Shown: positions 32,872 to 41,705 of the stretch, in pieces | Layout: the number at the start of each line of letters is the position of its first letter | Numbering within the stretch: position 1 is the first letter of the stretch | Source of the DNA: Flavobacteriales bacterium UBA2669 | Lineage (GTDB): Bacteria > Bacteroidota > Bacteroidia > Flavobacteriales_E > Vicingaceae | Length of the DNA stretch: 64,000 nt | Direction: 5' to 3' | Assembly (NCBI GenBank): GCA_002359215.1 | Contig: DEMN01000012.1 | Coordinates: 483,782-547,781, forward strand | The notes under the pieces: generated by a model | The model's database searches: none | What the model was told of the DNA's origin: nothing | What the model saw: the letters and a program-made list of their open reading frames with translations, nothing else | Program-made: the position numbers and the translations under genes

Positions 32872-34619
32872 TAGATAATACTTAAAGGAAGTCCTGTTTT
32901 TATAAAATCTCTAAATTTATAAGCTCCAGCACTATATACCATGGTGTTGGTTTGGTAGCCTATTGGGGTCATAAAACTTGCTGAAGCACCAAACATAATG
33001 GCCATTAAAAATGGTAAAGGGTTTAGTTCTAAATTTGCTGCAGTAACAATGGCTATTGGTGTTAACAATGCTGCGGTAGCATTGTTAGAAATAAATTCTG
33101 TAGTTATAGTAGTTAGTAAGTACAATCCTGAAATAATGGCAACCGGTCCCCAAGCACCTAGGTTATTAATAATAGTATTGGCTACTTTATAATCTAATCC
33201 GGTATTTTTTAATGCAACTCCGAAACTTATTGATCCGGCAAGTAGAAAAATAATTTTCCAATTAATTGCTTCATACATTTCTTTCATTGAAAGGCATTTT
33301 AGTAGAATTAATGTTATTACTCCTGAAATGGTACCTGTCATAATATCTAAAATATTAAACGAAGCTAAAGCAACTACTATTAAAATAACACTTAGTACAA
33401 TACCGAATTTTCTCTTGTCAAAATCAATAATATTGTTTTCTGAAAGTAAAACAAAAGGAGCATCTTGCTGTGCTTCTTGTTTTTTTAGTTCTTTAATGTA
33501 GTGGTTTTTAATTTCGGCAAGAATAACATCTCCCGATTTTAATTTTGTTTTATACACATCTTCATTTACCACATCTTCTCGGTGCATGATAGCCAAGGGA
33601 ATACCTCTAAATCTTCTTCGGAAATCGACATCTTTAAGGGTTTTTCCATCAAAATAAGAGTTAGAAGTAATAATTAACTCTACTAAAGTAGAATTTTTTT
33701 CTTTTAAGTCATTATCACCAATCATTAAAGGCGATTCGCTCATAATTCTAACTTTATCTTTAAGCGATTTAATTTTATCTATGTTGCATCTAATTTTTAG
33801 AATGTCGTTTGCTTGTAAAATAAAATCTCCGGCAGGAAGCATAAAACTTTCTTTATTTCTTCGTACTTCAATAATGTCAATATCAATTTCTTTTAAAAGA
33901 GAAGACTCCATAATAGATTTTCCTACTGATTCGGAGTTGGGTAATAGTTCAATTTCTGTAAGGTAGTTTCTCATTCCAAATTTTGTCTCTAAATCTTTTT
34001 CGTTAATTCTTGTTGGTAACAATTTTATTCCAACTAATAACATATAAATAACTCCAGCAAAAAGGAGTATTAACCCCATAATCGTCATATCGAACATTTC
34101 AATAGGAGGAAGCCCTTCTTTTTCTGCAATTCCAGTTACTAATAAATTGGTTGATGTACCAATAAGTGTACAGGTTCCGCCAAAAATAGAAGCAAAAGAA
34201 AGTGGAATAAGCATTTTGGTAATGCTATGATTAGAAGCACTTGCAATTTGAATAATAATAGGGATAAAAATTGCTACTACAGGGGTATTATTTACAAAAG
34301 CAGAGAAAAATGCTATTAACAACATCATTAATCCCATGCCTAAATAGAAGTTTTTTCTAAAAATAGAAGAAAGTCTTAAAGCTAATACTTGCAAAGCTCC
34401 TGTCTTTAATAGTGCAGCACTTAGTACAAACATAAAAGCAACAGTAATGGTGGCCTTGTTGCTAAATCCGCTAATGCCTTCTTCTGGAGTGATAATTCCA
34501 AATAACACAAAAGCAGCCATAATAAGCAGGGCAACTAAGTCTACTGAAAGTACTTCTGTAATAAAGAGTATAAAAGCTCCTATAAGTAGAACAATAGTTA
34601 TAATGGTATTAAAATCCAT
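32826..34619 (-). CDS. SLC13-family permease with two TrkA-C (RCK_C) domains
   Basis: 597 residues. About four to five N-terminal hydrophobic segments with NNTPVVAIFIP and FGGTCTLIGTSTNLLV are followed by a cytoplasmic insert of two RCK_C-like domains (about 205-290 and 300-385). More membrane segments with SNNATAALLTPIAIVTAA and FMTPIGYQTNTMVYSAG complete the anion-permease repeat. It should transport a di- or tricarboxylate, sulfate or similar anion; the substrate is unknown. I place the start at 34619 (MDFNTIIT), as an ATG 24 bp upstream adds only eight unconserved residues. Confidence 0.9.
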   Translation of the reverse strand: MDFNTIITIVLLIGAFILFITEVLSVDLVALLIMAAFVLFGIITPEEGISGFSNKATITVAFMFVLSAALLKTGALQVLALRLSSIFRKNFYLGMGLMMLLIAFFSAFVNNTPVVAIFIPIIIQIASASNHSITKMLIPLSFASIFGGTCTLIGTSTNLLVTGIAEKEGLPPIEMFDMTIMGLILLFAGVIYMLLVGIKLLPTRINEKDLETKFGMRNYLTEIELLPNSESVGKSIMESSLLKEIDIDIIEVRRNKESFMLPAGDFILQANDILKIRCNIDKIKSLKDKVRIMSESPLMIGDNDLKEKNSTLVELIITSNSYFDGKTLKDVDFRRRFRGIPLAIMHREDVVNEDVYKTKLKSGDVILAEIKNHYIKELKKQEAQQDAPFVLLSENNIIDFDKRKFGIVLSVILIVVALASFNILDIMTGTISGVITLILLKCLSMKEMYEAINWKIIFLLAGSISFGVALKNTGLDYKVANTIINNLGAWGPVAIISGLYLLTTITTEFISNNATAALLTPIAIVTAANLELNPLPFLMAIMFGASASFMTPIGYQTNTMVYSAGAYKFRDFIKTGLPLSIIYWILASLLIPYFFPF

Positions 34620-34776
34620 AATTGCATAAAAAATAGAAAACAAAAATACATACTTTGGTGAATAAGCCTAAATAAAATAGTTGTATTTTCAATGATTGTG
34701 ATAAAAATAGAAGTTTATGTGAAAAAAAACCGATAAATCTTATAAATAAAAATTAGTTAAATTCTGAGTAAACTTG

Positions 34777-34784
34777 TACTTTTG
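34777..34784 (+). promoter_or_regulatory. lpxD promoter -7 box, very close to the start codon
   Basis: TACTTTTG is a perfect TAnnTTTG match ending 6 bp before the ATG at 34791. Transcription would start at or next to the ATG, giving a leaderless or nearly leaderless mRNA. This also argues that an in-frame TTG at 34782, inside the box, is not the start. Confidence 0.45.
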
Positions 34785-34790
34785 GCTTTT

Positions 34791-35819
34791 ATGGAATTTT
34801 CAGCAGAACAAATAGCAGGCATACTTAACGGAGAGGTTATAGGTAATTCTCAGGTTAAGGTAAACAAATTGTCTAAAATTGAAGAGGGTGAACCTCAATC
34901 TATTTCTTTTTTGGCAAACATGGCTTACGAACATTATTTATATACTACGGAAGCTTCCATAGTTATTATAAATAGAGATTTAAAACTTCAAAAAGCTGTT
35001 AAAGAAACATGTACCTTAATAAAAGTAGATAATGCTTACGAATGTTTTGCTAAACTGTTGGAGACTTATCAGCAAATGAAAGGTAGTAAAGCAGGAATAG
35101 AACAACCATCGTTTATATCTGAATCAGCTAAATTAGGTGAAAACTGTTATGTAGGAGCTTTTGCTTATATTGGAGAGAATGTTACTATAGGAAATAATGT
35201 GAAAGTTTATCCTAACACCTATGTTGGAGACAATACAATAGTAGGGGATAATAGTATTTTGTTTGCAGGTGTTAAATTGATGGATGAAACTGTAGTAGGA
35301 AGAAATTGCATTTTTCATGCGGGAGTAGTGATAGGATCAGATGGTTTTGGTTTTACACCAGGTGAAAGTAATGTATATAGTAAAGTTCCTCAAATAGGAA
35401 ATGTAGTTATAGAAGATGATGTAGAAATAGGGGGAAATACAGTAATTGATAGAGCTACAATGGGTTCTACGGTTATTAGAAGAGGGGTTAAACTCGATAA
35501 TTTAGTGCACATAGCACATAATGTAGTAATAGGGGAGAACTCAGCAATTGCAGGACAGGTTGGGATTGCAGGTTCAGCAAAAATTGGTAAAAATTGTATG
35601 ATGGGTGGACAAGTAGGAGTTGCGGGGCATTTAAATATTGCTGATGGAACTAAAATAGCAGCTCAATCAGGAATTGGAGCAAATATTAAAGTTGAGGGGA
35701 CTGTAGTACAAGGTTCTCCGGCCTTTTATATTGGAGATTATAAACGTGCTTATGTAGGTTTTAAAAAACTGCCTGAAATTTTAGACAGATTAGATAAATT
35801 AGAAAAGAATAACCAATAA
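34791..35819 (+). CDS. lpxD: UDP-3-O-acylglucosamine N-acyltransferase
   Basis: Third committed step of lipid A synthesis: N-acylates UDP-3-O-acyl-glucosamine. 342 residues: an N-terminal uridine-binding domain (AEQIAGILNGEV, ISFLANMAYEHYLYTTEASIVII), then a left-handed beta helix of hexapeptide repeats (about 105-300). FHAGVVIGSDGFGFTP and LVHIAHNVVIGENSAIAGQVGIAGSAKIG contain the catalytic His region. It begins the cluster lpxD-lpxC/fabZ-lpxA-efp. The next gene starts 67 bp downstream. Confidence 0.97.
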   Translation: MEFSAEQIAGILNGEVIGNSQVKVNKLSKIEEGEPQSISFLANMAYEHYLYTTEASIVIINRDLKLQKAVKETCTLIKVDNAYECFAKLLETYQQMKGSKAGIEQPSFISESAKLGENCYVGAFAYIGENVTIGNNVKVYPNTYVGDNTIVGDNSILFAGVKLMDETVVGRNCIFHAGVVIGSDGFGFTPGESNVYSKVPQIGNVVIEDDVEIGGNTVIDRATMGSTVIRRGVKLDNLVHIAHNVVIGENSAIAGQVGIAGSAKIGKNCMMGGQVGVAGHLNIADGTKIAAQSGIGANIKVEGTVVQGSPAFYIGDYKRAYVGFKKLPEILDRLDKLEKNNQ

Positions 35820-35886
35820 TAAAGATTAGCATAAATAGTTTCAAAATAACCTAACTATAAAATTGCTAAGCGCTAACTTAATTAGT

Positions 35887-37305
35887 ATGGCAAAACAAAA
35901 AACAATAAAAGATTCATTTAAAGTAGTTGGAGTAGGACTACATACAGGTGTAAAAGCAACATTAACAGTAAATCCAGCACCCGATAATCACGGGTTTAAA
36001 TTTAAAAGAACTGATGTTGAGGGTCAACCAATAATTCCAGCAGATGCTAACTTGGTGGTAGACACATCAAGAAGTACTACATTAGGCAAAGACGGAGTAA
36101 AAGTACACACAACAGAGCATATTTTAGCTGCTTTGTTTGGTTTGGAAATAGATAATGCACTTATAGAACTAGATGGTCCTGAAGTTCCAATTATGGATGG
36201 AAGTGCTTTTCCTTTTGTAAGTATGATTAATCAAGTAGGTATTGTTGAACAAGCTGCAGAAAAAGACTATTTTGTTGTTACAGATAACTTAACTTATGAA
36301 GATATGGAAAGACATACAGAAATGTTGGCTGTTCCTCAAGATGAGTTTAGGATAACCGTTATGGTAGATTATAATTCTGTAATATTAGGTACACAGCATG
36401 CTCATATGTATCATGCAGGAGAGTTTGTTGAAGAAATTTCTAAGTGTAGAACTTTTGTTTTTTTAAGAGAATTAGAGGTACTTGCAAAAAATGGTTTGAT
36501 TAAAGGTGGAGATTTAGATAATGCAATCGTTTTAGTAGATAAACCATTGCCTCAAGAAAAATTAGATGAAATAGCTGATTTATTAGGAAAACCTCATATT
36601 AAAGTGGATAAGGCAGGAGTGTTAAATAACTTAACACTTCATTTTCAAAATGAACCAGCGAGACATAAATTGTTAGACATCATAGGAGATTTAGCTTTGG
36701 TAGGAAAGCCTATAAAAGGTCATATTTTAGCTGCTCGTCCAGGACATAAAGGTAATGTAGATTTTGCTAAAATCATTAAACAAGAAATTAAAAAACAGCA
36801 GAAAGGAAATGTATTTTTTGATTTAACAAAAGAGCCTGTTTACGATATCAATCAAATTACTAAACTATTACCTCATAGATATCCATTTTTATTGGTTGAT
36901 AAAATAATAGAAATGGATGAAAATAGTATTGTGGGGGTAAAAAACATCACCTTAAACGAACCGCAATTTACAGGTCATTTTCCAAATAACCCGGTAATGC
37001 CTGGAGTTCTTCAAGTTGAAGCAATGGCCCAAGCAGGCGGTATCTTAGTGCTTAGCCAAGTTCCAGATCCGGAAAACTATATGACTTATTTTATGAAAAT
37101 TGATGGTGTGAAATTTAAAAGAAAAGTAATTCCAGGTGATACACTTGTTTTTAAATTGGAATTATTATCTCCTATAAGAAGAGGAATAGTTCATATGAGT
37201 GGAAAAGGATATGTTAATGGTCAGTTAGCAATAGAAGCAGAATTAATGGCTCAAATTGTTAAAGAAAAAACAGAAGAAAAGGCAACAGTAGCATCACATC
37301 AATAA
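35887..37305 (+). CDS. lpxC/fabZ: Bifunctional UDP-3-O-acyl-N-acetylglucosamine deacetylase / 3-hydroxyacyl-ACP dehydratase
   Basis: A 472-residue fusion. The LpxC part (about 1-305) carries zinc ligands in HTTEHILAALFG and ARHKLLDIIGD and the catalytic His in ARPGHKGN. The FabZ part (about 325-460) has the catalytic His in LLPHRYPFLLVDKI and Glu in MPGVLQVEAMAQAGG. LpxC performs the committed step of lipid A synthesis, and FabZ dehydrates hydroxyacyl-ACP from the same precursor pool. The fusion is a known Bacteroidota arrangement. I take the ATG at 35887 (MAKQKTIKDSF) over a TTG 24 bp upstream. Confidence 0.97.
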   Translation: MAKQKTIKDSFKVVGVGLHTGVKATLTVNPAPDNHGFKFKRTDVEGQPIIPADANLVVDTSRSTTLGKDGVKVHTTEHILAALFGLEIDNALIELDGPEVPIMDGSAFPFVSMINQVGIVEQAAEKDYFVVTDNLTYEDMERHTEMLAVPQDEFRITVMVDYNSVILGTQHAHMYHAGEFVEEISKCRTFVFLRELEVLAKNGLIKGGDLDNAIVLVDKPLPQEKLDEIADLLGKPHIKVDKAGVLNNLTLHFQNEPARHKLLDIIGDLALVGKPIKGHILAARPGHKGNVDFAKIIKQEIKKQQKGNVFFDLTKEPVYDINQITKLLPHRYPFLLVDKIIEMDENSIVGVKNITLNEPQFTGHFPNNPVMPGVLQVEAMAQAGGILVLSQVPDPENYMTYFMKIDGVKFKRKVIPGDTLVFKLELLSPIRRGIVHMSGKGYVNGQLAIEAELMAQIVKEKTEEKATVASHQ

Positions 37306-37349
37306 AAAATACTAATTTCGCTGTTGCAAAAACAAAAACTATTTATTGA

Positions 37350-38135
37350 ATGGAAAAATATCCAATGACAAATATTCATCCTAATGCAAAAATTGCTGAT
37401 GATGTAAAAATTGATGCATTTACTACTATATATGATAATGTTGAGATAGGTGAAGGAACTTGGATAGGTTCTAATGTTACCATTTTTAGTGGGGCAAGAA
37501 TTGGAAAAAATTGTAAGATTTTTCCTGGAGCTGTAATTTCAGCAATTCCTCAAGATTTAAAATTTGATAATGAAGATACCACTGCCGAAATTGGAGATGG
37601 AACTATTATTAGAGAATGTGTAACTATTAACAGAGGAACAAAAGATAGAAATAAAACAGTAGTGGGTAAAAATTGTTTATTGATGGCTTATGTACATGTT
37701 GCTCATGACTGCATAGTTGGAGATAATTGCATATTGGCAAATTGCGTAAACCTTGCAGGACATGTTGTTTTAGGTGATTTTGTAATTATTGAAGGAGTTG
37801 CGGGCGTGCAACAATTTGTTCATATTGGAGAACATGCATTTATTGCTTCAGGGGCAAATGCCAGAAAAAATGTACCTCCTTATGTAAAAGCAGCCAGAGA
37901 CCCATTAACTTATGCAGGTGTAAACTCCGTAGGATTAAGAAGAAGAGGCTTTTCTACAGATGTAATACTTCAAATAGAAGATATTTATCGTTCACTTTAT
38001 GTGAGAGGTTTAAATGTTACTAATGCTGTTAGAGTAATAGAACAAGAAGCACCAAAATCAAAAGAAAAAGATATCATTTTAAAATTTATTGAAGAATCTT
38101 CTGCGAAGGGAATTATAAGAGGACCTATTGTATAA
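37350..38135 (+). CDS. lpxA: UDP-N-acetylglucosamine O-acyltransferase
   Basis: First step of lipid A synthesis, transferring a 3-hydroxyacyl group from ACP. 261 residues. It shows left-handed helix hexapeptides from MTNIHPNAKIADDVKID, the active-site His region LLMAYVHVAHDCIVGDNCILANCVNLAGHV, and the C-terminal acyl-ruler helices VNSVGLRRRGFSTDVILQIEDIYRSLY. An ATG 15 bp downstream (MTNIHP) could also be the start. It lies 44 bp after lpxC/fabZ and 30 bp before efp. Confidence 0.97.
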   Translation: MEKYPMTNIHPNAKIADDVKIDAFTTIYDNVEIGEGTWIGSNVTIFSGARIGKNCKIFPGAVISAIPQDLKFDNEDTTAEIGDGTIIRECVTINRGTKDRNKTVVGKNCLLMAYVHVAHDCIVGDNCILANCVNLAGHVVLGDFVIIEGVAGVQQFVHIGEHAFIASGANARKNVPPYVKAARDPLTYAGVNSVGLRRRGFSTDVILQIEDIYRSLYVRGLNVTNAVRVIEQEAPKSKEKDIILKFIEESSAKGIIRGPIV

Positions 38136-38165
38136 ATTCGATAAGAAATAATTAAAAAATAAGAA

Positions 38166-38732
38166 ATGGCAACTACAGCAGATATTAAAAATGGATTATG
38201 CATAAAGTACAATGATAGTTTATATACTATTGTTGAATTTCAGCATGTGAAGCCAGGTAAAGGGCCGGCTTTTGTGAGAACAAAATTAAAAAACCTAACA
38301 TCAGGAAAAGTAATTGATAATACTTTTTCTGCCGGACATAAAATTGAACCAGTTAGAGTTGAAAGAAGAAAATATCAGTTTTTATATAAAGAAGGAGAGG
38401 CTTATCATTTTATGAATGATGAAACGTATGAACAAACTTTTATTTCTGAAGAACTAATTAATGCACCTCAATTTTTAAAAGAAGGAGATTTTGTAGAAAT
38501 CGTTTTTCATGCAGAAGAAGAAAAACCTTTATTATGTGAATTACCTGCATCTATTGTTTTAGAGGTAACCTATACTGAACCTGGAGAGAAAGGAAATACA
38601 GCAACTAATGCATTTAAACCAGCAACTGTTGAGACTGGTGCTGAAGTAAGAGTTCCGTTGTTTATCAATATCGGAGACCATATAAAAATTAGCACCACAG
38701 ATGGTTCTTACTCAGAAAGAGTAAAGGTTTAA
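38166..38732 (+). CDS. efp: Elongation factor P
   Basis: Relieves ribosome stalling at polyproline motifs. 188 residues in the usual three beta-barrel domains: KOW-like (1-65), central, and C-terminal OB (KISTTDGSYSERV). The loop that contacts the P-site tRNA reads KPGKGPAFVRTK, with Lys at the tip, so a Lys-type (EpmA) modification or none is possible; no modifying-enzyme gene is in the window. It ends the lpx cluster, 38 bp before a terminator. Confidence 0.97.
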   Translation: MATTADIKNGLCIKYNDSLYTIVEFQHVKPGKGPAFVRTKLKNLTSGKVIDNTFSAGHKIEPVRVERRKYQFLYKEGEAYHFMNDETYEQTFISEELINAPQFLKEGDFVEIVFHAEEEKPLLCELPASIVLEVTYTEPGEKGNTATNAFKPATVETGAEVRVPLFINIGDHIKISTTDGSYSERVKV

Positions 38733-38770
38733 GAAAAAATTACATATAACTATATTATAATCAATAATTA

Positions 38771-38800
38771 ACAAAAAGGAGCAACTTTGTTCCTTTTTGT
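38771..38800 (+). terminator. Terminator after the lpx-efp operon
   Basis: A near-perfect 30-nt palindrome (ACAAAAAGGA at 38771-38780, complement at 38791-38800, extended by inner pairs) with a T-rich descending arm. It lies 16 bp before the ATG of the S46 peptidase gene. Confidence 0.6.
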
Positions 38801-38816
38801 ATTAAAAAATCAACTC

Positions 38817-41000
38817 ATGAAAAAAATAGTCTTATTACTTTTAACATTCATCACCTTATTTCAGATTAGAGTTAAAGCCGATGAAGGTATGTGGTTACCT
38901 CTTTTTATAGAAAGATTAAACCATGTGGACATGCAAAATTGTGGATTACAACTTACTGCAGAAGAAATTTATTCTGTAAATAATTCTTCTTTAAAAGATG
39001 CTGTGGTGGCTCTTGGTGGTGGTTTTTGTACAGGAGAAATAATTTCTAATCAAGGATTAATGCTCACGAACCATCACTGTGGTTATGGCGTTATTCAAGA
39101 AAAAAGTTCTACAGAACATGATTATTTAACAGATGGTTTTTGGGCTATGACCAAAGCACAAGAATTACCTGCTGGATTTGGTGTTTGGTTTTTAGATAGA
39201 ATGGATGATGTAACAACTATTGTTTTAAAGGATGTGACAGATGAGATGGACGAAACAGAAAGAAGTAAAACCATTTCTGCGGCAATAAAAGCGTTGGTTG
39301 ATAAAGAAGCTGAGGGAAAAGATAAAGAAACTTATAAAGTTCAGGTAAAATCATTTTACCATGGAAATGAATATTATATGTTTAAATATAATATTTTTAA
39401 TGATGTTCGTTTAGTAGGAGCACCTCCAAGTTCTATTGGTAAATTTGGTGGAGATACTGATAACTGGATGTGGCCTCGACATACAGGTGATTTTACCTTA
39501 TTTAGAGTTTATGCTAATGAAAATAATGAGCCTGCTGACTACGCTGAAACAAACAAACCATACCAACCAAAACATCATCTACCTGTTTCTTTAGAAGGAA
39601 TTAAAGATGGAGATTATGCTATGGTTATGGGGTACCCGGGAAGTACTGACAGGTATTTAACTTCTTATGGTGTTGAGGAAGCTGTAAAAGTAGAGCAACC
39701 AGAAAGAGTTAAAATTAGAAGAGCGAAGTTAGATATTATGGAAGAAGGAATGAGCAAAGATCAAAAAGTAAGAATTCAATATGCTTCTAAATTTGCTAGT
39801 ACAAGTAATTATTGGAAGTACTTTAAAGGACAAAGCCAGCAGTTAGTGAAAAACAAAGTAAAACAAAAGAAAGAAGCTTTAGAGAAAAAATATATTGATT
39901 GGGCAAGTGAAAATGCTGAAAGAAAAGTAAAATATGCTAATGCATTAGAGTTGGTAAAAAATGCTTACGACCAAGGAGCAAAATATACTTTACCTAAAGT
40001 TTATTTTCAAGAAGCAGTTTTTCAAGGACCAGATATCTTTGGATATGTGATGTCAAATTTTGCATTCCGTTCTAGTATGCAAGCTGCCATAACAGCAAAT
40101 AGTTCAGAAAAAATGGAAGAAGCTAAAAAACAGATTTTAGAAGACTTAGAAGGAGATTTTAAAAACTATAATGCCGAAATAGATCAAAAATTATTGGCTA
40201 AAATGTTGACTATGTTTTACAATAATGTAGATGAGGAATTTCATCCTGAAACATTAACGGAAATAGCTAAAAAATATAAGAATGACTTTAATAAGTTTGC
40301 GGCAGATTATTTTAAAAAATCACCTTTTACATCAGAACAAAGAGTGCAAGATTATTTAGCTAAATTCAATGCTAAAAAACTGCAAAAAGATCCTATCTAT
40401 AATTTAATGAATGAGTTTATTAATATCTACATTCAACAAATTAGTGGTGGTCAAAATCAAATTGCTCAAGAAAAAGCAAAAGGGATGAGGTTATTTGTTG
40501 ATGGTGTTAGACAAATGAATAAAGATAAAAAATATGCTCCTGATGCTAATTCAACTATGAGAGTCTCTTATGGAAATGTATTATCTTATGAGCCTACTGA
40601 TGCTGTTACTTATCATTTTCATACTACTCTAGAAGGAGTAATGCAAAAAGAAGTAATAACAGATAATAAGAACCATGAATTTTATGTGCCAGAAAAATTA
40701 AAAGAATTATACAATAAAAAAGATTATGGACAATATGCCAACGAAGATGGTGAGTTGCCTGTAGGTTTTTTATCTAATAATGATATTACAGGGGGAAATT
40801 CAGGTAGTCCGGTAATTAATGGTAAAGGACACTTAATAGGAACAGCATTTGATGGTAACTGGGAAGCAATGAGTGGCGACATTTATTTTGAACCAAACAT
40901 TCAACGTACTATTTCTGTAGATATTCGATACACATTATTTATTATTGATAAATATGCTGGAGCTAAGCATCTTGTTAACGAAATGACGTTAATAAAATAA
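38817..41000 (+). CDS. S46-family dipeptidyl-peptidase, DPP7-like
   Basis: 727 residues with a signal peptide (about 1-22) ending near VKADEGMW. The chymotrypsin-like catalytic triad is present: His in LTNHHCGYG, Asp in GGDTDNWMWPRH, and Ser in GGNSGSPVING. Residues after the Ser read FDGNWEAMSGD. In P. gingivalis a Gly at that place marks DPP7, which prefers hydrophobic P1 residues, while an Arg marks DPP11, so I infer DPP7-like specificity. It should cleave dipeptides from peptides in the periplasm. I use the ATG at 38817; an upstream TTG would overlap the terminator palindrome. Confidence 0.95.
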   Translation: MKKIVLLLLTFITLFQIRVKADEGMWLPLFIERLNHVDMQNCGLQLTAEEIYSVNNSSLKDAVVALGGGFCTGEIISNQGLMLTNHHCGYGVIQEKSSTEHDYLTDGFWAMTKAQELPAGFGVWFLDRMDDVTTIVLKDVTDEMDETERSKTISAAIKALVDKEAEGKDKETYKVQVKSFYHGNEYYMFKYNIFNDVRLVGAPPSSIGKFGGDTDNWMWPRHTGDFTLFRVYANENNEPADYAETNKPYQPKHHLPVSLEGIKDGDYAMVMGYPGSTDRYLTSYGVEEAVKVEQPERVKIRRAKLDIMEEGMSKDQKVRIQYASKFASTSNYWKYFKGQSQQLVKNKVKQKKEALEKKYIDWASENAERKVKYANALELVKNAYDQGAKYTLPKVYFQEAVFQGPDIFGYVMSNFAFRSSMQAAITANSSEKMEEAKKQILEDLEGDFKNYNAEIDQKLLAKMLTMFYNNVDEEFHPETLTEIAKKYKNDFNKFAADYFKKSPFTSEQRVQDYLAKFNAKKLQKDPIYNLMNEFINIYIQQISGGQNQIAQEKAKGMRLFVDGVRQMNKDKKYAPDANSTMRVSYGNVLSYEPTDAVTYHFHTTLEGVMQKEVITDNKNHEFYVPEKLKELYNKKDYGQYANEDGELPVGFLSNNDITGGNSGSPVINGKGHLIGTAFDGNWEAMSGDIYFEPNIQRTISVDIRYTLFIIDKYAGAKHLVNEMTLIK

Positions 41001-41081
41001 GTTTTTTTTTTAGGTTATTATAATTTAATAAACTATAATTGTACTGTTAATTATTATAATATAAACTAAAAATTAAAAATT

Positions 41082-41603
41082 ATGAAAAACTTTATCAAAT
41101 TTGCTGCAGTTGCTTTAATAGTTACTGCATTTACAACAAACGTAAATGCTCAAATTAGAGCTTCATTAGGGTTAGAAGTAGCCTTACCTTTAGAAGATGG
41201 TTATAATTTTGGAATAGGAGCTAGTGCAGGCGGAGAGTTTTTATTGGGAGATAATATGGGGATAACTGCAAAAATTGGGTATACCGCTTTAATGGTAGAT
41301 GCTGATGGTGGTTCTGCTTCGCTAATCCCGATGATAGCTGGATTTAGATATTATTTAGCTGATAATGAGTCAGGAATTTATTTAACAGGTCAATTAGGGA
41401 TGACTACTTTTAAATATAAACAAGAATATGAATTTTTTGGAATGAAACAAACTGTAGAAGGTTCCTCAACAGAATTGTCTTATGCGTTTGGTGCAGGTAT
41501 ATTGTTAGGAGATAATATTGATTTGGGATTAGGGTATAATATAATTTCTGGAGACGGAGGAAGTTTTAATTATATCGGGCTTAGAGCAGCTTATAACTTC
41601 TAA
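41082..41603 (+). CDS. Small outer-membrane beta-barrel protein
   Basis: 173 residues with a signal peptide (about 1-23, ending NVNAQ) and amphipathic strands (LGLEVALPLEDGYNFGIGASAGGEFLLG, GIYLTGQLGMTTFKYK). It ends GLRAAYNF, with the terminal Phe of outer-membrane barrels. It resembles the 8-strand OmpW/OmpX-size porin-like proteins. Function unknown. A strong terminator follows at 41624-41659. Confidence 0.8.
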   Translation: MKNFIKFAAVALIVTAFTTNVNAQIRASLGLEVALPLEDGYNFGIGASAGGEFLLGDNMGITAKIGYTALMVDADGGSASLIPMIAGFRYYLADNESGIYLTGQLGMTTFKYKQEYEFFGMKQTVEGSSTELSYAFGAGILLGDNIDLGLGYNIISGDGGSFNYIGLRAAYNF

Positions 41604-41623
41604 TTTAATTGATAAGAAAACAG

Positions 41624-41659
41624 AAAAAAACCATCCATAATTTTATGGATGGTTTTTTT
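41624..41659 (+). terminator. Terminator after the small barrel gene
   Basis: Stem ACCATCCATA / TATGGATGGT flanked by A and T runs (arms about 41624-41640 and 41644-41659), with seven T residues on the 3' side. Confidence 0.8.
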
Positions 41660-41686
41660 GTTTTATAAAAAGTTGTTGTACTTTTA
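41657..41686 (+). promoter_or_regulatory. Promoter of the SpoIIE-family phosphatase gene
   Basis: TTTG (41657-41660), an 18-bp spacer, then TACTTTTA (41679-41686), one mismatch from TAnnTTTG. It overlaps the tail of the preceding terminator. Transcription would start near 41693, 13 bp before the TTG start. Confidence 0.5.
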
Positions 41687-41705
41687 ACAAATAAATTTTA
41701 TACGA

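Noticed and set aside
34782..34790. TTG start for lpxD
   Set aside because: It falls inside the -7 promoter box; the ATG at 34791 gives the usual N-terminus.
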